A stretch of 64,000 nucleotides of DNA, taken from NCBI RefSeq assembly GCF_006494425.1, contig NZ_VHIV01000002.1, positions 62,001 to 126,000 of the forward strand, in the 5' to 3' direction. Position numbers and translations under genes: made by a program. The notes under the pieces are model-generated. The model saw only the letters and a list, made by a program, of their open reading frames with translations. It ran no database searches and had not been told where the DNA came from. Shown one piece after another: positions 1-7,921 of the stretch. The stretch comes from Bacillus dicomae (lineage in GTDB: Bacteria > Bacillota > Bacilli > Bacillales > Bacillaceae_G). Positions within the stretch are counted from its first letter, which is position 1; every line of letters begins with the position of its first letter.

Positions 1-2
1 TA

Positions 3-644
3 TTCCCAATTGGAGAAGTAGCACCGGTACAAGTAATAGATGTACAAGCAAAAAACATTACAAACTTATATGAACTTTTAGTTGTCGTTCCGGATGAAGT
101 GTATGAGCAAGCGAAGAAGACAATTGGAGCTCATACTGTGAAAAATATTAATGTGAAAGATGAAAGAAATAGTAAATTGTTAACGGAGAATTTAAAGAAA
201 GTAATACCGGAAGAAGATGCAGAAGGAAGAGAACAATTCAGTGATTTCTATACTATTTTCCGTGATGGTATTGAAGTATCAGGTTTAATGATGTTTAGTG
301 GTATGTTCTTAGGACTTGTATTTTTACTTGCAACAGGTTCGATCATTTACTTTAAACAATTAACAGAGGCACATGCAGATCGTGAACGTTACATCGTTCT
401 TCGAAAGCTTGGAGTAACGAAAAAAGAAATGAAAAAAGCAATCGCAAAACAAATGAGATTTATCTTCTTCATTCCTTTAGTAGTTGGTATATTACACACT
501 TTATTTGCATTAGCAGGATTATCGACAGTACTTCCGTATGAAATTGCAGTTCCGTTATTAATTAGCGTCGGCGTGTATAGCGTTATTTATATTGGTTATT
601 ATTTGTTGACGGTTCGTGCTTATTTTGGGATTGTTAGTAAATGA
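3..644 (+). CDS. ABC transporter permease, BceB/FtsX type (C-terminal part only)
   Basis: The reading frame is open from the window edge, so the true start lies upstream. The visible 213 residues hold an extracytoplasmic stretch followed by a membrane segment (about residues 96-119), a charged loop with the motif RKLGVTKKEM, and two more membrane helices near the end. That loop and the three-helix finish are typical of the C-terminus of BceB-type (FtsX superfamily) permeases, which pair with an ATPase to sense or remove peptide antibiotics. The ATPase and any two-component partner are outside the window. A terminator hairpin follows at 720-760. Assignment to the family is fairly sure; the substrate is unknown. 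Confidence 0.8.
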   Translation, partial: FPIGEVAPVQVIDVQAKNITNLYELLVVVPDEVYEQAKKTIGAHTVKNINVKDERNSKLLTENLKKVIPEEDAEGREQFSDFYTIFRDGIEVSGLMMFSGMFLGLVFLLATGSIIYFKQLTEAHADRERYIVLRKLGVTKKEMKKAIAKQMRFIFFIPLVVGILHTLFALAGLSTVLPYEIAVPLLISVGVYSVIYIGYYLLTVRAYFGIVSK

Positions 645-719
645 AAATAGTGATAAGGTCTTTCGTTTTTTATTAGTTAAAATCAGGTGTGCATAACTAG
701 GGTTTGATAAGGGGAAGTT

Positions 720-760
720 GAAACAGAAAAGAGATGGCAAAACCATCTCTTTTTTGTTTC
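720..760 (+). terminator. Rho-independent terminator after the ABC permease
   Basis: Two 18-base arms (720-737 and 743-760) pair with one mismatch around a CAAAA loop, and the 3' arm carries a run of T. It ends the permease transcript. Confidence 0.8.
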
Positions 761-873
761 AATGTTCTACGCTATTATCTATTTTCTTTCGATTCACATA
801 TAGGAAATACATCTTGTAGATAAGGAGAAAGATAATCCTTTATTTTAATAATTAAAGTGGAGAAAAGCAGGAA

Positions 874-1053
874 TTAGAGCTTTTGTAATAAACGCTCGCT
901 ACTATTCATATCATTTTTGCATAATGGACATTTTGGTTTTTCTTCTAACGAAAAATTTTTACGCATCCATCCAAGGCAGTCTTCTGCCGTGCATTCCCAT
1001 ACAGCTATCGCTTCGGGATCTTCTATAGGCTTATCATTTTTTCTCCAATACAT
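874..1053 (-). CDS. YdjO-like small cold-inducible family protein
   Basis: A 59-residue ORF starts with ATG at 1053 behind a good ribosome site (GAGGAG, read on the minus strand). It begins MYWRKNDKPIED and contains four cysteines in two pairs, CTAEDC and CPLC, suggesting a small zinc-ribbon-like fold. The N-terminal YWRKN motif and the spaced cysteines match the YdjO family (cold-inducible protein YdjO of B. subtilis). Its molecular role is not established. It lies alone between the permease terminator and the lipid kinase terminator, so it is probably monocistronic. Confidence 0.75.
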   Translation of the reverse strand: MYWRKNDKPIEDPEAIAVWECTAEDCLGWMRKNFSLEEKPKCPLCKNDMNSSERLLQKL

Positions 1054-1094
1054 GTGATCGCTCCTCTAAAGTGAAAAGTTTTTTTGAAAAAATA

Positions 1095-1129
1095 AAAAGG
1101 TTGTTAACGTTTTTTGTTAACAACCTTTT
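1095..1129 (-). terminator. Terminator of the lipid kinase gene
   Basis: Inverted repeat with 15-base arms (AAAGGTTGTTAAC type, 1095-1109 and 1115-1129), followed on the minus strand by a T-rich tract. It lies 73 bases after the kinase stop. Confidence 0.8.
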
Positions 1130-1201
1130 ACTTATTAATTATACTGTATTTTTCAAAAAAATGCGAAGTTTAGTAATTATTAAAGTATAATGAAGTGTTG
1201 A

Positions 1202-2104
1202 TTAAACAACCGCAGGATTATAAATCATCGTAAAGTGCCCTTGCAACAATTCAATTTGACAAGGTGTGTGAAGGGAACTTTCTCCATCTGTATCTACTTC
1301 TTTTTCTTCCTCTGTCTCGATATGAATGGATTTCGCTTTTACGTGGAAGATGTCATTTTCATTTGAGTCTTCAAATAGTTTCTTTCCGATGTAATCTTTA
1401 AATGCTTGAATACCTGTTGATTTGACTACGAAAATATCAAGTGTTCCGTCATCACATTTTACGTTCGGAATAAAGGAAGGAATACCACCAAGATATTCAC
1501 CGTTTCCAACCATGACAAGAACAGCTTCGTCTTCATATACTTGTCCGTCGTACGTAATTTTTACCGGGAATGTTTCAGCATTTTTTACAGTTCGGATTGT
1601 GCTTAAGTAGTAACCGATTTTACCAAGCTTTGCTTTTTCTTCTGCATCGATATTGTTTGATACCTCAGATACGAGGCCAATTCCCCAGAAGTTTAAGAAA
1701 TGTTGTCCATTTGCTTTTGCAACGTCAACTGGTTTTACGTGTTCCTTAGTGATAAGTTTTGCTGCTTCTGCAATGTTTTGCGGAACACCGAGTGTGCGAG
1801 AGAAGTCGTTGCAAGTTCCCCCTGGAATGATTGCAAGTGTAGGTCTAGTTTCGAGAGGTGCTAAGCCATTTGTGCATTCAAATACTGTTCCATCACCACC
1901 AAAGACGATAATTAAATCTACTTTACTAGCAAACTCTTGGCAATATTTTGTTGCATCACCTTGCTTTTTCGTATGAAGGATATGTAAGTCAGGAAAAGCT
2001 GCGGCAAGAGGTGGTACGATTTTCGTTAAATTTGTATGTAAGTCGCCTTGTCCAGCTTTTGGATTTACGATGAGGAGTACTTTTTCAAATTTTGTCTTTG
2101 TCAT
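1202..2104 (-). CDS. Diacylglycerol/lipid kinase family protein (YtlR/BmrU-like)
   Basis: The 300-residue product has the hallmarks of the DAGK catalytic family: an N-terminal NPKAG (residues 14-18), the nucleotide-binding GGDGT at 69-73 and PGGTCNDF at 94-101. Length is typical for the soluble bacterial lipid kinases (YegS, BmrU, YtlR). The family phosphorylates diacylglycerol or a related lipid with ATP at the membrane face. The start ATG at 2104 follows a GGGAGAG site. It lies downstream of hpt on the same strand but is separated from it by a hairpin and an AT-rich repeat cluster, so it probably has its own promoter. The lipid substrate cannot be told from sequence. Confidence 0.85.
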   Translation of the reverse strand: MTKTKFEKVLLIVNPKAGQGDLHTNLTKIVPPLAAAFPDLHILHTKKQGDATKYCQEFASKVDLIIVFGGDGTVFECTNGLAPLETRPTLAIIPGGTCNDFSRTLGVPQNIAEAAKLITKEHVKPVDVAKANGQHFLNFWGIGLVSEVSNNIDAEEKAKLGKIGYYLSTIRTVKNAETFPVKITYDGQVYEDEAVLVMVGNGEYLGGIPSFIPNVKCDDGTLDIFVVKSTGIQAFKDYIGKKLFEDSNENDIFHVKAKSIHIETEEEKEVDTDGESSLHTPCQIELLQGHFTMIYNPAVV

Positions 2105-2140
2105 ATTTCATCTCTCCCTGTAGTTTGTAATGGAAAGAAA

Positions 2141-2172
2141 GGAGCTGTTCTGATGTATTTCAGAACAGCTTC
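2141..2172. terminator. Hairpin between hpt and the lipid kinase gene
   Basis: Arms GGAGCTGTTCTG (2141-2152) and CAGAACAGCTTC (2161-2172) pair around an 8-base loop. It probably ends the hpt transcript on the minus strand; T-richness is modest on both sides. Confidence 0.55.
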
Positions 2173-2194
2173 TTCCTATTAATAGGGTGCTAAG

Positions 2195-2308
2195 GTTGTC
2201 AGTTATTGTCGGTAAGTCGATATATTTAAAAAATCGCCGATATAATTTAAGATACGGTCGATATATTTTGAAAATCGCCGATATAAATTTCATATACTAT
2301 CGACTTTT
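2195..2308. repeat. AT-rich interspersed repeat cluster (TCGATATAT/GCCGATATA units), copy 1
   Basis: Alternating units of the type TCGATATATTT and AATCGCCGATATA occur twice here. They are preceded by TTGTCAGTTATTGTCGGTAA. The same pattern returns near 15440, 42240, 60105 and 63620. The 61-codon ORF that can be drawn across it on the minus strand is built of the repeat and is not taken as a gene. Confidence 0.75.
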
Positions 2309-2321
2309 TTAAGTTAAACGA

Positions 2322-2849
2322 TTACTCCGTTACAACAGAAGCGATAAATGGTAAGTTACGATATTTTTCTGCGCAGTCGATACCGTAGCCAACGATAAAT
2401 TCATCTGGAATTTGGAAGCCAACATATTCAGCTTTTAAGTCCACTTTACGACGCTCAGGTTTATCAAGTAACGTACAGAACTTCAAGGCTTTTGGTTTAT
2501 GCATAAAGAAGTGATCTTTTAAGAAGTGAAGTGTTAAACCAGAATCGATAATGTCTTCTACGACAATTACGTTTTTTCCAGTAATGTTTACATCAATATC
2601 TTTTAATAGTTTTACTTTTCCAGTTGTTTCTGTTTGATTTCCGTAGCTAGATGCAGAAATAAAGTCGATTGTTACATCATTTTTAATGTGACGAATTAAA
2701 TCAGCAGCGAATACGAAAGATCCTTTTAATACAGCGATTACTACGATTTCTTCTCCTTCAAAGTCACGTTCGATTTGAAGTGCTAGTTCTTTTACTTTTT
2801 CTTGTAATTGTTCTTCAGAAATTAAAGTGTCTTTTATTTCAATATTCAT
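2322..2849 (-). CDS. hpt: Hypoxanthine(-guanine) phosphoribosyltransferase
   Basis: The 175-residue protein transfers a phosphoribosyl group from PRPP to hypoxanthine or guanine in purine salvage. The PRPP-binding signature VVEDIIDSGLTL lies at residues 96-107, and the flexible-loop region SASSYGN at 66-71 is conserved. Length fits the 175-185 residue norm. A strong GGAGGACTCC site precedes the ATG at 2849. In Bacillus the usual hpt sits with tilS and ftsH; this copy stands alone beside a lipid kinase, so it is likely a second paralogue, which is an inference because the rest of the genome is not visible. A xanthine preference is possible but not visible. Confidence 0.9.
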   Translation of the reverse strand: MNIEIKDTLISEEQLQEKVKELALQIERDFEGEEIVVIAVLKGSFVFAADLIRHIKNDVTIDFISASSYGNQTETTGKVKLLKDIDVNITGKNVIVVEDIIDSGLTLHFLKDHFFMHKPKALKFCTLLDKPERRKVDLKAEYVGFQIPDEFIVGYGIDCAEKYRNLPFIASVVTE

Positions 2850-3013
2850 TGGAGTCCTCCTACAGTGTAAAACTTGTGAACATTTCGACTGTAAAGGATA
2901 GAAAGGAAAAAGTCAAAGGAGATAGTAATTTTTTACAAAATACGAACAAAATCATCTGATGATATGATATACTAAACACATTAAGAAAACGCTTCCATAA
3001 AGGGTGGTTATCA

Positions 3014-3226
3014 ATGAAGAAGAAACAGTACACAAGTGTAACGTTTATAAAAGCATTACTTTTAACAATTGTTCTTGGCAGCTTAGCTTACGTAATAGAT
3101 GTACCAGCAATTCGGGTTTCACTAATTGGAATGACTTTAGTATTAGGCGCAATTTCCCACGGTATGATGTCGCAGCTGCAAGAAGCTGGAGTAGATCATA
3201 TGAAAGATCATATAGATGAGAAATAA
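3014..3226 (+). CDS. Small membrane protein, unknown function
   Basis: A 70-residue product starts at ATG 3014 behind an AAAGGGTGG site. It has a basic N-terminus and two predicted membrane helices (about residues 10-27 and 31-48), then a short charged tail ending DHMKDHIDEK. I do not recognise the family. It is transcribed divergently from hpt and ends in its own terminator at 3228-3256, so it is a single-gene unit. The overlapping longer frame starting at 3004 is a shadow. Confidence 0.7.
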   Translation: MKKKQYTSVTFIKALLLTIVLGSLAYVIDVPAIRVSLIGMTLVLGAISHGMMSQLQEAGVDHMKDHIDEK

Positions 3227-3227
3227 G

Positions 3228-3256
3228 AAACCTTCACGTATATTGAGTGAAGGTTT
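3228..3256 (+). terminator. Terminator after the small membrane protein
   Basis: Arms AAACCTTCAC and GTGAAGGTTT with a T-run following. Confidence 0.85.
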
Positions 3257-3265
3257 TTTCGTTTC

Positions 3266-3291
3266 TTACAAAAATGTAAGGTAGCTGTAAG
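3266..3291 (+). promoter_or_regulatory. BceR-type operator with third half-site
   Basis: TTACA-AAAA-TGTAA (3266-3279) fits the TnACA-N4-TGTAA inverted repeat bound by BceR-type response regulators in B. subtilis. A further TGTAAG stands 11 bases downstream (3286-3291). The same arrangement occurs at 62299 and 63824. A degenerate TGTAAG-N5-GGCAAG lies at about 3334-3350. It is 119 bases ahead of the ORF at 3410. Confidence 0.55.
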
Positions 3292-3409
3292 ACAAATCGA
3301 TAGTTGCATAGTAGTGTTTTGGATACACTATAAGTGTAAGGTAAAGGCAAGCATATTTTAGGTAAATTAAGTTTTAGGCACTCTATATGTGAAAAAGGAG
3401 TAGGAGGGC

Positions 3410-3742
3410 ATGGAGAAACGTTGGACGACCTTTTCTTTTTTAGCAACTAGCAACACCGTAATGCTAGCTGGCGAAATGGATTTTTTGCACTTGTTTGATC
3501 GAGAAGACGATCATTCTTCTTCTAAATTTACAATGAAATGGAGTAAGTGGAGCGATAGTTGTAGGTTGGAAGAAGAGACCCCTAACGAAGAGCAAAAGAT
3601 TATTTTGACAAACCCTATTAAAGCGTGGGTTGTTCAACGTCGTAAGTGTAACGTCAAAAATCACTTAAAGAAAACTGAGCCGAGACAATTAGTTATCGCT
3701 CCGGCCCATTCTACTTCTAAATCACGCGAAAGTAACATGTAA
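3410..3742 (+). CDS. Uncharacterised 110-residue protein
   Basis: The start ATG at 3410 follows the strong site GGAGTAGGAGGG. The product is soluble, has no signal peptide or membrane segment, and is rich in charged residues and Trp, with a basic C-terminal half containing RRKCNVKNHLKK. I do not recognise a family. What makes it likely to be real is its promoter region: a BceR-type operator at 3266-3291 and a terminator at 3762-3792. It may therefore belong to a cell-envelope stress regulon, by inference from the operator only. Confidence 0.55.
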   Translation: MEKRWTTFSFLATSNTVMLAGEMDFLHLFDREDDHSSSKFTMKWSKWSDSCRLEEETPNEEQKIILTNPIKAWVVQRRKCNVKNHLKKTEPRQLVIAPAHSTSKSRESNM

Positions 3743-3761
3743 ATATTGAGACACACACCCG

Positions 3762-3792
3762 AAAAAACATCGTATATATTGCGGTGTTTTTT
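3762..3792 (+). terminator. Terminator after the 110-residue ORF
   Basis: AAAAAACATCG pairs with CGGTGTTTTTT (one G-T pair), followed by T-rich sequence. Confidence 0.75.
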
Positions 3793-3918
3793 TATTTTTT
3801 ATAATGAAATCTTTAAATAAAATATATTTCATCTGCATCTCATATTTATAACTCTTGTTTATTCTAGTGATACATCCGATACGAAGTGATGTAAAACGTA
3901 TAAAAGGAGAGAAATAAA

Positions 3919-4407
3919 ATGAAAAAGAAACTATTACCGATTTGTGCAATGGCACTTTTAACAGTGGGATATTCTTCAGTAGCAAGCGCTGATACTGGAA
4001 CAGTAACGAAGGAAGAAGCAGCGCAAGTGCAACAAGATAAAGTTAAAAAAGAAGAAGCAATTAAGATACAACAAAAGAGTGATGCAGAGAAAAAGCAAGC
4101 AGCGCAAGTGCAAGAAAAAAATGATATGGCAAAAAAAGAAGCCGCAATTAAGGAACAGCAAAAAAGTGAAGAAGAGAAAAAGAGAATAGCGCAAGAACAG
4201 CTGAAAAATGATATGGCAAAAAAAGAGGCAGCACAAGTACAACAAAAAAATGGTGCAGTAAAAAAAGAAGTAGCAAAGCCAGCTGTACAAGGTGAAAAAT
4301 TACCAAACACAGCATCCAATAATGTAGCAATGATGGCACTAAGTGCATGTCTTGTAGGGTTGGGGACATTATTTGGTTTGAAACGTCGAAATAAAGTAAA
4401 GGCGTAA
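3919..4407 (+). CDS. basI: LPNTA-anchored cell wall protein, BasI-like sortase C substrate
   Basis: The 162-residue precursor has a signal peptide ending near ASA (residue 24) and a Lys/Glu/Gln-rich middle of imperfect repeats (KKEEA, AEKKQA, MAKKEA), probably a helical stalk. It ends in a sorting signal: LPNTA at 128-132, a hydrophobic stretch and a basic tail KRRNK. LPNTA, not LPXTG, is the signal known for B. anthracis sortase C, whose substrate gene basI lies beside srtC, exactly as here. In that species BasI is linked to peptidoglycan in sporulating cells. The ATG at 3919 follows GGAGAG. A hairpin at 4446-4474 separates it from srtC. Confidence 0.88.
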   Translation: MKKKLLPICAMALLTVGYSSVASADTGTVTKEEAAQVQQDKVKKEEAIKIQQKSDAEKKQAAQVQEKNDMAKKEAAIKEQQKSEEEKKRIAQEQLKNDMAKKEAAQVQQKNGAVKKEVAKPAVQGEKLPNTASNNVAMMALSACLVGLGTLFGLKRRNKVKA

Positions 4408-4445
4408 ATAAATGTCCTATAAAGAATGGAATAATTTCATATATT

Positions 4446-4474
4446 AAAAATGGTAGGTTATTCCTACCATTTTT
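4446..4474 (+). terminator. Hairpin between basI and srtC (terminator or attenuator)
   Basis: AAAAATGGTAGG pairs with CCTACCATTTTT. It could end most basI transcripts and let some through into srtC, giving more substrate than enzyme. Confidence 0.7.
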
Positions 4475-4492
4475 GGCATGGAGGGATGAAAC

Positions 4493-5113
4493 ATGAAGTT
4501 ACTCAATTATATCGGTATCATATTGATGGCGATAGGACTATGTATGGGATCATATTACGCTATGGAATGGTATAGAGGAAAAAGCTCTGCCCAACAATTA
4601 ACGAAAGAAGAACTAAAGAACCTTGAAAATATACAACATAATCAACTTTCTAACGAAACACCTGTAACTTCCCAAGTACCTTCTTCTCAAACAGAACATA
4701 AAGAAGGAGAAAAGGTTGCCCTATTAAATATACCGAAAATAAAGAAGAAGTTTTCTATATATTGGGGAGCGAATGAAGCAACGTTGAAAAAAGGAGTAGG
4801 AATGTTCGTTAGTGATGTAACGACAACGCCATCTGGAGGGGGACATACGGTACTGAGTGGGCACCGGGATACTGTATTTACAGATTTAGGAGAGTTAAAA
4901 GAAAAAGACACTCTTGTTTTAGAGTATGATAATAAAACTTACACATATGAAATTCAAAAGATATGGATTACCCATGCGGATGATCGTACTGTTATTATAA
5001 AAAAAGAAGAACCGATATTAACACTGACGACTTGCTATCCATTTGATTATATAGGAGATGCACCAGATAGATATATTATCGAGGCGAAGTTAACTGGTAG
5101 TTATTCAAAATAA
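4493..5113 (+). CDS. srtC: Class D sortase (sortase C of B. anthracis nomenclature)
   Basis: The 206-residue membrane-anchored transpeptidase has one N-terminal helix (residues 5-22) and a sortase domain with all three catalytic residues: His124 in LSGHRDT, Cys181 in TTCYPF and Arg193 in APDRY. It cleaves the LPNTA signal between Thr and Ala and joins the protein to peptidoglycan. The neighbour basI is the evident substrate. The ATG at 4493 follows GGAGGG. A two-component system starts 38 bases downstream in the same direction, so srtC and the regulators may be co-transcribed. Confidence 0.9.
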   Translation: MKLLNYIGIILMAIGLCMGSYYAMEWYRGKSSAQQLTKEELKNLENIQHNQLSNETPVTSQVPSSQTEHKEGEKVALLNIPKIKKKFSIYWGANEATLKKGVGMFVSDVTTTPSGGGHTVLSGHRDTVFTDLGELKEKDTLVLEYDNKTYTYEIQKIWITHADDRTVIIKKEEPILTLTTCYPFDYIGDAPDRYIIEAKLTGSYSK

Positions 5114-5151
5114 AGTGATAGTTTTTGAAAGCAGGAGGGGATATATAAGTT

Positions 5152-5841
5152 ATGTCAAAAAATATTTTAATTGTAGAAGATGAAGATATATTACGTGAAA
5201 TATTAAAAGATTATTTTTTAAGTGAGCAATATGTAGTGTTTGAAGCAAGGGATGGGAAGGAAGCTTTAGTTGTATTCGAGGAAGAAGAGATTGATTTAGT
5301 CATTTTAGACATTATGTTGCCGGAACTTGATGGGTGGTCCGTTTGTAGAAGAATTCGAAAGACGTCCGAGGTGCCTATTATTATGCTGACGGCACGTGTT
5401 GATGAAGATGATACGTTACTTGGATTTGAACTTGGGGCGGATGACTATGTGACGAAGCCGTATAGTCCGCCAATTTTATTAGCAAGAGCGAAACGGTTGT
5501 TAGAAAGTAGAAAAGTGACAAAGCAACTTTTAGAGAATGAAGATGATACATTATCAATTCATGGTATTCATGTCCATTTTCCATCGCGTACTGTTACTGT
5601 AGATAAAACAGATATTAATTTAACACATACAGAATTTGAAATATTAACGTATTTTATGAAAAATCAAGGGATTGTTTTAACAAGAGAGCAACTCATTTCA
5701 AGAATCTGGGGATACGAATTTGCCGGTGATGACCGAACCGTTAATAGCCATATTCGTAATTTGCGAAATAAATTAGGAGAGAAGGCAAAGTACATTACAA
5801 CTGTAGTACGAACAGGTTATAAATTTGAGGGAAATGTATGA
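5152..5841 (+). CDS. OmpR/PhoB-family response regulator
   Basis: The 229-residue protein has a receiver domain with the acidic pocket at Asp10 and phosphoacceptor Asp53 (VILDIMLPE), the conserved Lys in DDYVTKPY, and a C-terminal winged helix (TREQLISRIWGYEF, DRTVNSHIRNLRNKLG). It is phosphorylated by the kinase encoded next, whose start codon overlaps its stop in ATGA. The ribosome site is GCAGGAGGGG with a spacer of about 12 bases. Position directly behind basI-srtC suggests, but does not prove, that it controls those genes. It is a typical full-length member. Confidence 0.92.
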   Translation: MSKNILIVEDEDILREILKDYFLSEQYVVFEARDGKEALVVFEEEEIDLVILDIMLPELDGWSVCRRIRKTSEVPIIMLTARVDEDDTLLGFELGADDYVTKPYSPPILLARAKRLLESRKVTKQLLENEDDTLSIHGIHVHFPSRTVTVDKTDINLTHTEFEILTYFMKNQGIVLTREQLISRIWGYEFAGDDRTVNSHIRNLRNKLGEKAKYITTVVRTGYKFEGNV

Positions 5842-7712
5842 GAAAAGGGATTGTACTAAAATTATTTACCCTCACAACAGCATTATGCATGTTAATTTTA
5901 GCGACAATATTTATTGGACAAACGATATTTTTCAAACAATATTATGCGAATCGAAAAGTGGAAGATATTAAAGTGAATTTAAATTCCTTTGAGAAGAGTT
6001 ATTTAAACTATGCAGGAAATACAGAAGAAATTAAGCGACTGGAGCAAGATTTTTTAAGAGAAAATAATACGTGGATTACGACATTAGATCAGAATGGGAA
6101 TTTAAAGCATGCAGATGATTTTTATTTTGAGGTTGCTTTAGAACGAAGAGCAGAGAAGGAATTTGGACAAAAAACGATCGTTATTCCTTTGTACTATCTT
6201 ATGAATATAGATGAGATTGAAAGAGGAGCACTACCTAGTTTTGTAGGAGAAACAGTTTATTTTAGTGGGCTGCAAAGAAACGAACGTTTTATCACACTGT
6301 ATTTACAATTAAAAGAGCTGAATTTGAGCTGGGCTAATAAACCTTTAAGTAAGAAGTTACCTGAAAAAGAGCCTAAGGTAAGTGTGGAAAAACCAAAAGT
6401 TGCTCAAGACCTTATCGCTGAGGAAAGAAAAAATGTTGCTGGAAATTTGAGTGATTTAGAAAAGAAGAAGGCTGTTCAAAATTCAGATTTCAATATGTCT
6501 GGGACCATTACGAAAGTTCAGCTTCCAGATGTAAGAGGGTCTATAAATCAAATTTATAAAAATAGCATCTTTTTAGATAATATAAAAGAATTTCAAACGG
6601 AGTTATTATTAAAAGAGAGTAAGCACATGCAATATGCAGTACAAACAATGGATTATGAAAAAAATGATATAAAATATAAATTATTAATGAAACCGATAAA
6701 AGAAAAAGATGGATCAGTAACTTATATATACGCAATGGCTTCTTTACAGCCTGTAGATGAAGCTGTACAAATGGTGCAAGATTACTACATCTACATCATT
6801 GCGTTTGTAGTCGTTCTCATTTTTCTAGCTTCGTTCTATTACTCTAAACAAATTGCAAAACCGTTATTAAAAATAAATGATACGACGAAGAAAATAGCAC
6901 ATTTAGATTTTACAGAACAAATACCGATTACTTCAAAAGATGAAATTGGTGATTTATCGAAAAATATTAATGTATTATCAAATAAACTCCATTCCCATAT
7001 TGGACAGTTAGAACAAGATATTGAAAAGGAAAGAAAATTAGAAAAGACGCGGAAAGAATTCATTTCTGGTGTTTCGCATGAATTAAAAACGCCACTGAGT
7101 ATTATGAAAAGCTGTATTTCTATTTTAAAAGATGGAGTAGCTGAGCATAAAAAAGAGTACTATTTTCAAGCAATGGAACGAGAAGTAGATAAAATGGATA
7201 CGTTAATTTTGGATATGCTTGAGTTAGCTAAATTTGAGTCAGGTACATATAAAATGAAAAAGGGAGCATTTTATATTGATGCTGTAATTGAAGATATATG
7301 TGAACATCTTTCTGTGGAAATAGAGAAAAAAGAACTGCATGTGCATAAAAATATATGTTCATTTGAAGTAGTTGCAAATCAAAGTCGGATTGAACAAGTC
7401 ATCGTGAACTTCATTACGAATGCTATACGTTATACACCAAATCAAGAAGATATTATTATTTCTACAATAGATGAGGAAAATCGTATAAAAGTATGTATTG
7501 AAAATAAAGGTACTCACATTGAGGAAGAGCAATTAGATAAAATTTGGGATCGTTTTTATCGCGTGGATATAGCTCGTCAGCGTTCGCAAGGTGGAACGGG
7601 GCTTGGGCTTGCCATTTCAAAGAATATTTTAGAATTACATGATGCTGAATATGGGGTAAAGAATACAGAAAATGGTGTGTTATTTTACTTCTATTTACCG
7701 AAAAAAGCGTAG
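5838..7712 (+). CDS. Sensor histidine kinase with long extracytoplasmic domain
   Basis: At 624 residues it is longer than most relatives. TM1 spans about 9-31 and TM2 about 316-338. A HAMP linker follows, then HisKA with phosphoacceptor His414 (FISGVSHELKTP) and an HATPase domain with N-box NFITNAIRYTP and G-box GGTGLGLAIS. The sensor region between the helices is about 285 residues and contains a Lys/Glu-rich, low-complexity insert at roughly 168-215. It overlaps the regulator gene by 4 bases and is its cognate kinase. The signal is unknown; the sortase context suggests a wall or sporulation cue, as inference only. Confidence 0.9.
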   Translation: MRKGIVLKLFTLTTALCMLILATIFIGQTIFFKQYYANRKVEDIKVNLNSFEKSYLNYAGNTEEIKRLEQDFLRENNTWITTLDQNGNLKHADDFYFEVALERRAEKEFGQKTIVIPLYYLMNIDEIERGALPSFVGETVYFSGLQRNERFITLYLQLKELNLSWANKPLSKKLPEKEPKVSVEKPKVAQDLIAEERKNVAGNLSDLEKKKAVQNSDFNMSGTITKVQLPDVRGSINQIYKNSIFLDNIKEFQTELLLKESKHMQYAVQTMDYEKNDIKYKLLMKPIKEKDGSVTYIYAMASLQPVDEAVQMVQDYYIYIIAFVVVLIFLASFYYSKQIAKPLLKINDTTKKIAHLDFTEQIPITSKDEIGDLSKNINVLSNKLHSHIGQLEQDIEKERKLEKTRKEFISGVSHELKTPLSIMKSCISILKDGVAEHKKEYYFQAMEREVDKMDTLILDMLELAKFESGTYKMKKGAFYIDAVIEDICEHLSVEIEKKELHVHKNICSFEVVANQSRIEQVIVNFITNAIRYTPNQEDIIISTIDEENRIKVCIENKGTHIEEEQLDKIWDRFYRVDIARQRSQGGTGLGLAISKNILELHDAEYGVKNTENGVLFYFYLPKKA

Positions 7713-7734
7713 ATAATATGATTTACGCTTTTTT
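7701..7734 (+). terminator. Terminator after the sensor kinase
   Basis: AAAAAAGCGTA pairs with TACGCTTTTTT; the 5' arm lies in the last codons of the kinase. Confidence 0.8.
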
Positions 7735-7824
7735 AATTTATTTTTATAGTATCTTTACCTAATCTTTATTTTCAAACGATATAATCTGGTTAGAAAATGA
7801 GGTTATGTAAGGAGTCGATGAACC

Positions 7825-7905
7825 GTGCATAGCAATTGGCTAAGTATAATGGTATTTATTTTCTTTTGCGCATTTATAGTATTTTTAATTGATATTACGA
7901 TATGA
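7825..7905 (+). CDS. Possible 26-residue membrane peptide
   Basis: A GTG start at 7825 follows AAGGAG with 10 bases between. The predicted product is VHSNWLSIMVFIFFCAF and onward, one hydrophobic helix ending in DITI. A promoter-like region with TATAAT lies about 45 bases upstream. Small single-helix proteins of this kind are common in Bacillus but are hard to prove from sequence. It overlaps no other good gene. Confidence 0.4.
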   Translation: MHSNWLSIMVFIFFCAFIVFLIDITI

Positions 7906-7921
7906 AAAAAAAGAGCGCTTA

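Noticed and set aside
2108-2293. 61-codon minus-strand ORF
   Set aside because: It is made of the AT-rich interspersed repeat; similar frames arise at other copies of the repeat.
3004-3219. 71-codon ORF overlapping the small membrane protein at 3014
   Set aside because: Different frame of the same DNA; the 3014 frame has hydrophobic helices and a better start.
3864-4407. Long Cys/Phe-rich and Leu-rich minus-strand ORFs opposite basI
   Set aside because: They are complements of the Lys/Glu/Gln repeats in basI, have no ribosome site and are low complexity.
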